Part shown: piece by piece, positions 20,552 to 25,396 of the stretch
Layout: each line of letters opens with the position of its first letter
How positions within the stretch are numbered: position 1 is the first letter of the stretch
IMG/VR virus record: IMGVR_UViG_3300028188_000023
Coordinates: 1 to 25,396 of that record
DNA length: 25,396 nt
DNA from: a virus
Reading direction: 5' to 3' (one strand)
Program-made: the position numbers and the translations under genes
Notes under the pieces: generated by a model
Seen by the model: the letters and a program-made list of their open reading frames with translations, nothing else
Database searches by the model: none
Told to the model about the DNA's origin: nothing

Positions 20552-20880
20552 GCAAGCCAACCCTTACCGAGACCCTGGCGGCTGCCGCGGCGGTTGACAC
20601 CGATCTGGACGTCCACGGCGGCCCGGTCGATCTGCTGGCACTGACCAACCTGTCTTTCTTCGTCAAGAATTCCGGTGCCACAGCGCTCAATGCCTGCTCG
20701 CTGGACTCATCGGCGGACGGCACCAACTGGGTGGTCGAGGATGCTGCGACCCTGGCCACCCTGGGCGCGGGAGTCACCAGCCAGATCAACGTGGCCAACA
20801 ACGGGCGGAAGTTCTGGCGGCTCAGAGCCTCCGTGGCATCGAGCACGACGACGCTGCTGATCATGGTCACTGGCAACTGA
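20548..20880 (+). CDS. Small beta-rich virion protein
   Basis: The 110-residue product has an Ala-rich start, then strands such as LLALTNLSFFVKNSGATALN, SSADGTNWVVEDAATLATL and FWRLRASVASSTTTLLIMVT. This looks like a one-domain beta sandwich, as in small decoration or fiber-tip proteins (the S-x-DG-x-x-W turn is typical). Coupled to the gene before by ATGA. Its place between capsid and connector genes suggests a surface virion protein. Confidence 0.55.
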   Translation: MSKPTLTETLAAAAAVDTDLDVHGGPVDLLALTNLSFFVKNSGATALNACSLDSSADGTNWVVEDAATLATLGAGVTSQINVANNGRKFWRLRASVASSTTTLLIMVTGN

Positions 20881-20889
20881 GGAGATGAC

Positions 20890-21171
20890 ATGGACACCCC
20901 GGAAAAAGAGACAGAAGTGCCCCTGGTCGAAGCGCAGGAGGAGCAGGAAGGACAGCCGCCGCAGGTGGTCGTCACCCTGAAAGAGACAGCCCCGGGCAGT
21001 TACGGGACGCACGTCATTTGCCCCACGGATTTATTGCTGACCATGCGGATGTTAGCCAGGGCGCAAGAGGCGATCGCCTGCAAGATGGGCCAGGTGTTGA
21101 ATGGGAAGGAGGAAGAGGTGGAGGAGCCGAGTCGGATCTACGTACCGCCACGTTTCGCGAGAGGAAACTAA
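20890..21171 (+). CDS. Small acidic protein, 93 residues
   Basis: ATG 20890 follows GGAG. The N-terminal part is very acidic (EKETEVPLVEAQEEQEGQPP); a short structured middle follows (HVICPTDLLLTMRMLARAQE, AIACKMGQVL). The TAA stop overlaps the next ATG (TAATG). Role unknown; its position suggests head assembly or head-tail joining. Confidence 0.5.
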   Translation: MDTPEKETEVPLVEAQEEQEGQPPQVVVTLKETAPGSYGTHVICPTDLLLTMRMLARAQEAIACKMGQVLNGKEEEVEEPSRIYVPPRFARGN

Positions 21172-21623
21172 TGTACGCGACGATTACCGAGGTGCAGCAC
21201 CTGCTCGGTCGGGTGTGCACCCCAAAGGAGAGGGAAGCGGTCGAGGGGGCTCTGGTTGATGTCGGCGAGACGATCAATCAGGCGATCAACGAGGCGGGCT
21301 TCCTGGCGCCCATCCCTCCGGAGGATGTTTTGCAGACCCGGGCGCTGCGCAACCTGCAGGCCACCGGCGCCGTCCTGGTGCTGGACGAGGCATGGAGGGA
21401 GTGCTTCGAGGATGGGATGGAGAAGCTGAAGGCTGGGAAGCTGCTCCCCAAATACCCGAACGTGGCGATGAAGCACGAGCCTGGCGATGGGGCCCCATCC
21501 GGAACAGTGACGGCGGCCGAGTTGACCGAGGAAGAGGAAGAGAAGCTGAAGGAGTCGCTGGCTGAGCTCCCGGAAGAGGTGCTGGATGCCCTGGCCGAGG
21601 TGAACGAGGAGACGGATAGCTGA
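21171..21623 (+). CDS. Head-tail adaptor-like protein, first of two paralogues
   Basis: The 150-residue product starts at ATG 21171 after GAGAGGAAA. Its helical core (VDVGETINQAINEAGFLAPI, then ALRNLQATGAVLVLDEAWRE) matches, at the level of pattern, the next gene's core, and both resemble small helical adaptor (connector) proteins that sit under the portal. The C-terminus is acidic (LTEEEEEKLKESLAELPEEV). The frame is open upstream to 21018 but that lies within the previous gene. Confidence 0.6.
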   Translation: MYATITEVQHLLGRVCTPKEREAVEGALVDVGETINQAINEAGFLAPIPPEDVLQTRALRNLQATGAVLVLDEAWRECFEDGMEKLKAGKLLPKYPNVAMKHEPGDGAPSGTVTAAELTEEEEEKLKESLAELPEEVLDALAEVNEETDS

Positions 21624-22099
21624 TGGCCGTCACCATCCCCACCGAGGGTTATTGCGACGAGGATGATGTCGTAGGGTTGACCGGTAAGGATTATTCTGCG
21701 ACCACAGCGCCCACCCTGGTCCAGCTGAAAGAGTTCATCACGCAAAAAGCGGACATGATCAACGGGGTGCTCGATGCCGTGGGGTTTGTCACGCCGATCA
21801 GCGCTGCTGCTGCTCGCTCGCTCAACATCCTGAAGAACCTGAACATGAAGGGCGCGGCCGCCGATGCCGAGAACGCCGTCCCGGGGATCTTCGAGGAAAG
21901 CGATCGCGCCCGGGCGTGGCGGCTCGAGTATGAGGCCGCACTGGTGATGCTCTCACGCCGGCGAATGACCCTGCCCGATGTGTCCGATTCGAACGACACC
22001 CCGGTGGCCGTCGATGATCAGAACCCGGCGGGGTCGTTCGATGTGGACAGCAGTGGCAATGAGAATGATCCAGCTTTTGGCAATGATTGGCAGATGTAA
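21623..22099 (+). CDS. Head-tail adaptor-like protein, second of two paralogues
   Basis: The 158-residue product (TGATG overlap with the previous stop) has a start GYCDEDDVVGLTGKDYSATT typical of connector proteins, then FITQKADMINGVLDAVGFVT and ARSLNILKNLNMKGAAADAE, which parallels the core of its neighbour (I-N-x-A-x-x-x-x-GF-x-x-PI, then LRNLxxxGA). The C-terminus is acidic and probably disordered. It would link the portal ring to the tail. Confidence 0.65.
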   Translation: MAVTIPTEGYCDEDDVVGLTGKDYSATTAPTLVQLKEFITQKADMINGVLDAVGFVTPISAAAARSLNILKNLNMKGAAADAENAVPGIFEESDRARAWRLEYEAALVMLSRRRMTLPDVSDSNDTPVAVDDQNPAGSFDVDSSGNENDPAFGNDWQM

Positions 22100-22102
22100 C
22101 CC

Positions 22103-22606
22103 ATGCCGACCCGTCAAGACCTATTCAACTTCACCTTCGAGGTCCACGGACAAAAGCAGCTCGACCGTGCACTCGGGCTCTACTCGGCGAACATCAAGGA
22201 TCTGCGCGGCGTATGGCCGGATATCCGTGATGACTTCCTCGAAGGGGGGCAGGCGCAGTTTGCCAGCCAGGGCAAGAGCGGATCAGGAGGATGGAAAGCA
22301 CTGTCTCCTGCCTATGCCGCCTGGAAAAACGCACACTTCCCGGGCAAGCCGATCCTGCAGCGCCAGGGAGATCTGATAGGTAGTCTGACCAACAAGAGCA
22401 ACAAGCGATTCATCTACCGGCCGTCGAAACTGGGGTTAGCGATCGGTACACGGGTGCCCTATGCCCGGTATCACCAGACGGGCACACCCGACATGCCGGC
22501 ACGGCCGCCGATCCAGCTGACCAAGGCCCAGCAGACGCGCTGGATGAAGCTCATACAGGAGCACATTTTCAACACCGGACAGGGTTACCAGAGAGCGATT
22601 ATCTGA
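22103..22606 (+). CDS. Virion morphogenesis/tail completion protein (Mu gpG-like)
   Basis: The 167-residue protein fits the phage virion morphogenesis family: GWKALSPAYAAWKNAHFPGK, then PILQRQGDLIGSLTN, LGLAIGTRVPYARYHQTGTP and PARPPIQLTKAQQTRW. The order G-W-x-L, L-x-x-x-GDL-x-x-S, YA-x-x-HQ-x-G and P-x-R-P is characteristic. It acts in joining or finishing the tail. It lies between the connector genes and the tail-terminator candidate. Confidence 0.8.
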   Translation: MPTRQDLFNFTFEVHGQKQLDRALGLYSANIKDLRGVWPDIRDDFLEGGQAQFASQGKSGSGGWKALSPAYAAWKNAHFPGKPILQRQGDLIGSLTNKSNKRFIYRPSKLGLAIGTRVPYARYHQTGTPDMPARPPIQLTKAQQTRWMKLIQEHIFNTGQGYQRAII

Positions 22607-23106
22607 TGGCCGGCAATCAGAACCCCCGCTATGCCCGCGTGGCACTCGAGTCGATGATGACCAACGATCTGCCGGCGTTCCTGGCAGCGATCGACACCGA
22701 GATCGACGATGGGATCACCCTCGAGCCTATCGCCAGGTATTACGAGGCGCCCCTGGCCGACTATGACACCTTCCCGGCGGCGCTCATCCTCTCGGAGAGT
22801 ACGCAATATCCCGACGAGGACCGGTCGGATGATATCCGCTTCCATGAGATACAACTGCAGGTCTTCATCTATTCGATAGAGAAGATCAACGGCCTGCTCC
22901 CCGGTGAGATCGCCAACGAGCGGCTCGAGCGCACCATGACGGCGATTGACCAGATGATTGAGGCCAATTCTACCCTCCTGGTGAGTGGCACGCACAATGC
23001 GGATATCTGCCTGCAGCAGAACGTAGCCTATTCAGATTTTACACCCCGTGAAGGGGGCGTGCTCCGTGCCGCCCTGATGAACCTTGAAGTTTATTTTTCT
23101 TCGTAA
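22606..23106 (+). CDS. Tail terminator candidate
   Basis: The 166-residue product begins at an ATG that overlaps the previous stop (TGATG). ALILSESTQYPDEDRSDDIR, then FHEIQLQVFIYSIEKIN and LERTMTAIDQMIEANSTLLV, ending ALMNLEVYFSS, give the alternating strand-helix layout and the final strand seen in tail-terminator proteins, which cap the tail tube and bind the head. The call is mostly from position (just before the tail tube gene) and size. Confidence 0.6.
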   Translation: MAGNQNPRYARVALESMMTNDLPAFLAAIDTEIDDGITLEPIARYYEAPLADYDTFPAALILSESTQYPDEDRSDDIRFHEIQLQVFIYSIEKINGLLPGEIANERLERTMTAIDQMIEANSTLLVSGTHNADICLQQNVAYSDFTPREGGVLRAALMNLEVYFSS

Positions 23107-23121
23107 ACAAGGAGCGTGAGC

Positions 23122-24276
23122 ATGGGAACCATTCAGTACGGTGATAAGCTGCAAGGCTTCATCAAGATGGAAACGGGCGGCAGTTACGGGGTGCCCAACA
23201 ACCCGACGACCGGCGACGGTTTCAAGGCGCGGATGATCAACCTGGAGGACTCCGATCGTCGACGGGAGGCCCCCGACGATGACGGCGGGACGTTCTCTGT
23301 CCTGGAGCGAGCCGAGGGGCGTCATATGGCCAAGTGGACGGCGACCGTCCTGTTGCGGCTGTCGGGCTCCCTGGGTGTCGCCCCCGACATTGGGGACTTC
23401 CTCAAGCTGGCGTTCGGCACGGAGACGGTCACCGGCTCCACCTCCGTCGTCTACACGCAGCTGGAGGACCGTAGTGCCCTCCATGCTGGTATCTGGGCCG
23501 ATCTGGGGGATGTGGTCGAGTTTGTCCGTGGGGCCGTCTGCTCGCAGCTCAAGATCACCTGGGGCGGTGATGATTGGATCGTCCTGGAGTTTTCGGGCCC
23601 GGCCAAGGAATTCGGGGAGACGTCGGAAAACACGACCGATGGATGGGGCACTGCCCAGACGACGATCACGATGGACGACATGGACTATTACGCGACCTAC
23701 TCGTTGGTGCAGCTGGGGACCAACACCAACGGCGGATCCGGTTTCTTTATGACCTCGCTGGACTTCAGTGCCGAGACGGCCGAGCTGGATACGTCGGAGA
23801 GCTGGCAGGATGAGATCACTGTCGCTCCCTACCTGCCCACGCCGGTCTTCACCGGGTCGCTGGTGCCCTTCGGGACGAAGGTGACCACGTCGATCGATGG
23901 CGGCTCAACCACGCAGCGGGCGCTGGGGGGTGAGATCGTCCTCGATACCGGCCTGGGGCTCCTCAACGAGGAGGAGGGGTCGGATTGCCCGACCGAAGTA
24001 ATCAACACGGGCAAGTGGAAGGTATCGGGCAATATGAAGATCGTCTGCCGCAAGTCCGACGTGAACCTGTTCAGCCAGTCGCGGCGCCAGGTGCAGAAGG
24101 ATGTGCGCTGGACGTTCGGGACGGCCTCTGGATACAAAATGCAGATCGACGCCGACCAGGTCGAGTTCGATCCGGTAGCCAAGGACATCCCCGATTCCGG
24201 GATGGTGACGGTCACCATGCCCTTCGAGGCGTTGGGATCGACTGGCGAAGACAACCTGTCGGCCACGCTTATCTGA
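23122..24276 (+). CDS. Major tail tube protein
   Basis: The 384-residue product starts at ATG 23122 after AAGGAG (a GTG at 23116 is in frame). GDKLQGFIKMETGGSYGVPN is the usual tube-protein opening (a strand, then an E-x-G-x-YG-x-P turn). Beta-rich segments follow (AKWTATVLLRLSGSLGVAPD; SQLKITWGGDDWIVLEFSGP). The C-terminal half repeats a similar layout (WKVSGNMKIVCRKSDVNLF; YKMQIDADQVEFDPVAKDIP), so it may be a two-domain tube protein. It forms the long tail tube. A structured non-coding element and the chaperone genes follow, the normal order. Confidence 0.75.
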   Translation: MGTIQYGDKLQGFIKMETGGSYGVPNNPTTGDGFKARMINLEDSDRRREAPDDDGGTFSVLERAEGRHMAKWTATVLLRLSGSLGVAPDIGDFLKLAFGTETVTGSTSVVYTQLEDRSALHAGIWADLGDVVEFVRGAVCSQLKITWGGDDWIVLEFSGPAKEFGETSENTTDGWGTAQTTITMDDMDYYATYSLVQLGTNTNGGSGFFMTSLDFSAETAELDTSESWQDEITVAPYLPTPVFTGSLVPFGTKVTTSIDGGSTTQRALGGEIVLDTGLGLLNEEEGSDCPTEVINTGKWKVSGNMKIVCRKSDVNLFSQSRRQVQKDVRWTFGTASGYKMQIDADQVEFDPVAKDIPDSGMVTVTMPFEALGSTGEDNLSATLI

Positions 24277-24290
24277 AAGAAAAACCCTTT

Positions 24291-24366
24291 TTGGCTGGGC
24301 GGCGCAGTTCACGGGGTGTCTGCATTCCCGGGCGTGGCCCGGGGTCGCCCAGCTAATACACCCCGT
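24291..24366 (+). ncRNA. Candidate mRNA pseudoknot between tail tube and chaperone genes
   Basis: Three perfect pairings lie in the 107-base gap. Stem 1: GCTGGGCG (24294-24301) with 24346-24353, extendable to 24291/24356. Stem 2: ACGGGGTGT (24311-24319) with 24358-24366. Stem 3, a hairpin: CCCGGGC (24327-24333) with 24337-24343 and a 3-base loop. Because stem 2 pairs a segment inside the stem 1 loop with a segment after stem 1, the set forms an H-type pseudoknot with an inserted hairpin. It ends four bases before the ribosome site (AGGAG) of the chaperone gene. Role inferred: translation control or mRNA end protection. Confidence 0.55.
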
Positions 24367-24383
24367 AGCAGGAGATTCGCAGA

Positions 24384-25091
24384 ATGGATTTTGGAACCGG
24401 TGGCGTAGAAAGCTGGAACGTCTTTGTCCCCGAGTATGGAGGCAATAGAGAACTGCCCCCTGATCAACGGCTCTCCCTGGAGATCCGTTTTTTGCGTTCG
24501 ATCGATCAGATGGCTTTTGCCCAGCAGACGGAGGACGGCCTTTTCCGTTGGCGCAAAGAGCATCTCAAGGAATGGCTCGAAAAGGACGAGTACAAGGATC
24601 GCATTCTTGCCCTGGGCCCGGATTTTCTGGGGACGATGAAACTGCTGGCCGAGCATACCCGGGCCTGGCAGAACTTCTTTTTTGACGGCGTCGAGGTGAC
24701 GGATCCGATCGAGCTGTTTATCCGTCTACCCCTACCCAAGCGGGAGAGCCTGCTCGTACAGCTGCTCACCCTGGCCGAGACGATCAACGACCAGGAATTC
24801 CGCGACGCCGATCATGCCTGGGCGTGGGCCGAAAAGCTCCAGGAGCAGACGCGGGAGATCATCAACCAGGAGGGCCAGGGTAAAGGGTTGATCGAGGAGG
24901 TGCGCGGTGCCATCGAGGCGACGGCCGGCCTAACCGGAGACGCGCTAAAAAACTTGATCTGCTCGTTCGCTGGGAGCTTCTCGGAGACCAGTACGATCCC
25001 CAAGGACGAGCCAACTGCCCTCGATGTACCGGAGGATGCGACCCCGCCGGCGTCTGCGGACATCTCTCCGGCGAAGGAAACGACCGTATAA
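24384..25091 (+). CDS. Tail assembly chaperone, short form (gpG-like)
   Basis: The 235-residue protein would coat the tape measure during tail assembly. It is helical: LSLEIRFLRSIDQMAFAQQT, FRWRKEHLKEWLEKDEYKDR, LAEHTRAWQNFFFDGVEVTD, LLVQLLTLAETINDQEFRD. This fits the alpha-helical chaperone G group by size, place and helix content, rather than by a strict motif. A canonical slip site lies at codons 188-190. Ribosomes that do not slip add a Ser/Thr/Pro-rich tail and stop at 25091. ATG 24384 follows AGGAG. Confidence 0.75.
   Translation: MDFGTGGVESWNVFVPEYGGNRELPPDQRLSLEIRFLRSIDQMAFAQQTEDGLFRWRKEHLKEWLEKDEYKDRILALGPDFLGTMKLLAEHTRAWQNFFFDGVEVTDPIELFIRLPLPKRESLLVQLLTLAETINDQEFRDADHAWAWAEKLQEQTREIINQEGQGKGLIEEVRGAIEATAGLTGDALKNLICSFAGSFSETSTIPKDEPTALDVPEDATPPASADISPAKETTV
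24947..24953 (+). promoter_or_regulatory. Slippery heptamer A AAA AAC for -1 frameshifting
   Basis: In the chaperone frame the codons are CTA AAA AAC TTG, so the heptamer A-AAA-AAC is placed exactly as X-XXY-YYZ. Slipping back one base leads to a frame that is open for 121 more codons, ending just inside the tape-measure start. A downstream stem can be drawn loosely (CTGG with CCAG around 24970-24990), but it is not strong. Confidence 0.85.
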
Positions 25092-25318
25092 TCGAGCTGG
25101 GCGAAGATATCCATTTTGGATGTCCCGCCCTGGAGATCACCCCGCAGAGCCGTCAACTCTATCAGCTCTATCGATTGCTCTGGAGGGATAGCAACGCCAC
25201 CCTGGCCGAACGCGCCCATCTTTCCATTTACTACCTAACCGCCTTTCAGCACCTCGAGCGTATCGAGCCGATCGTGAAGGAACAAGCCCAGAAAAGAGCG
25301 GGAAATGGCCAAGAGTAG
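24953..25318 (+). CDS. Tail assembly chaperone extension (gpT-like), read by -1 frameshift
   Basis: This frame has no suitable start of its own and would be joined to gpG by the slip at 24947-24953, giving a fusion of about 311 residues (gpGT). It begins LDLLVRWELLGDQYDPQGRA, passes a Cys-rich stretch CPRCTGGCDPAGVC, then IIELGEDIHFGCPALEITPQ and SRQLYQLYRLLWRDSNATLA, and ends AQKRAGNGQE. The later part is clearly coding. In lambda the GT form binds the tape measure; the same role is expected. The Cys cluster may bind a metal. The end overlaps the tape-measure start by 14 bases. Confidence 0.8.
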   Translation, partial: LDLLVRWELLGDQYDPQGRANCPRCTGGCDPAGVCGHLSGEGNDRIIELGEDIHFGCPALEITPQSRQLYQLYRLLWRDSNATLAERAHLSIYYLTAFQHLERIEPIVKEQAQKRAGNGQE

Positions 25319-25396
25319 ACAAGATCTCGACATCCTGATCAATGCCAAGGATAACGCATCCAAAGTTATCGGGGGCTTGAAAAAGGAAACGTCTGG
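25305..25396 (+). CDS. Tape measure protein, N-terminal fragment (runs off right edge)
   Basis: Only 30 codons are in the window. The start MAKSRQDLDILINAKDNASK continues VIGGLKKETSG, the typical opening of tape-measure proteins (an I-x-A-K-D-x-AS-x-V-x-x-G-L helix). It would set tail length and probably act in DNA entry. The ATG at 25305 overlaps the end of the chaperone extension; the ribosome site is weak, suggesting coupling to GT translation. Confidence 0.75.
   Translation, partial: MAKSRQDLDILINAKDNASKVIGGLKKETS

Noticed and set aside
24327-24353. Simple intrinsic terminator after the tail tube gene
   Set aside because: Stems are strong but no U-run follows, and the outer segments pair across each other; a pseudoknot or protective structure fits better, although termination is not excluded.

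Overview
This window looks like about 25 kb of a temperate, long-tailed (siphovirus-type) phage or prophage with a GC-rich genome. It shows an integrase/excisionase pair, a divergent repressor/Cro-type switch, a complete replication module, a lysis cassette, a terminase and a Mu-type head module. A tail module follows, with one tail-tube gene, a frameshifted tail-assembly chaperone and the start of a tape-measure gene. No sheath gene is seen between tube and chaperone, which argues against a contractile tail. The host cannot be named from sequence alone. The secreted repeat protein at 9226-10086 belongs to a domain type I associate with Actinobacteria and Chloroflexota, and GC content and strong Shine-Dalgarno sites fit such a host, but this is weak evidence. 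Whether the element is integrated or free is not visible.

Left arm (1-8211, leftward). Genes are tightly packed and many overlap by ATGA or TGATG, indicating one translationally coupled early operon. In transcription order: Cro-like protein, terminator-like hairpin, three small genes (one a 30-residue membrane peptide), SSB, a 305-base structured gap, two small genes, a DnaD-type replication initiator with candidate iterons inside its gene, a G39P-like helicase-loader candidate, a phage sigma factor, zinc-finger/HTH proteins, a C5 cytosine methyltransferase, zinc-binding small proteins, an acidic protein with a FliM-like motif, an excisionase-like HTH protein and the first 21 codons of the integrase.

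Switch and conversion region (8212-10557). A short AT-rich spacer separates the Cro-like gene from a CI/LexA-type repressor whose catalytic serine position is leucine. Convergent to it lies a secreted protein with three tandem 83-residue repeats, probably a lysogenic-conversion gene. Next comes a 471-base non-coding interval with a near-consensus rightward promoter, two 40-43-base direct repeats and two strong hairpins. This resembles a late promoter with a terminator-containing leader.

Right arm (10558-25396, rightward). Lysis genes (M15 peptidase endolysin and small membrane proteins) precede terminase small and large subunits, a portal fused to a MuF-like domain, a protease/scaffold with an internal scaffold start, decoration protein, major capsid protein, a fiber-like protein, a glycosyltransferase, connector and tail-completion genes, tail tube, an RNA pseudoknot candidate, the G/GT chaperones with an A AAA AAC slip site, and the tape measure.

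The observations I rank highest are: (1) the protease halves appear in swapped (permuted) order; (2) the methyltransferase carries family-like sequence in more than one reading frame, with a 22-bp tandem duplication at a frame boundary; (3) a pseudoknot-capable element lies just before the chaperone gene; (4) the repressor lacks its self-cleavage serine by one base change; (5) candidate origin iterons lie inside the initiator gene; (6) a FliM-like CheY-binding motif occurs in an early phage protein.
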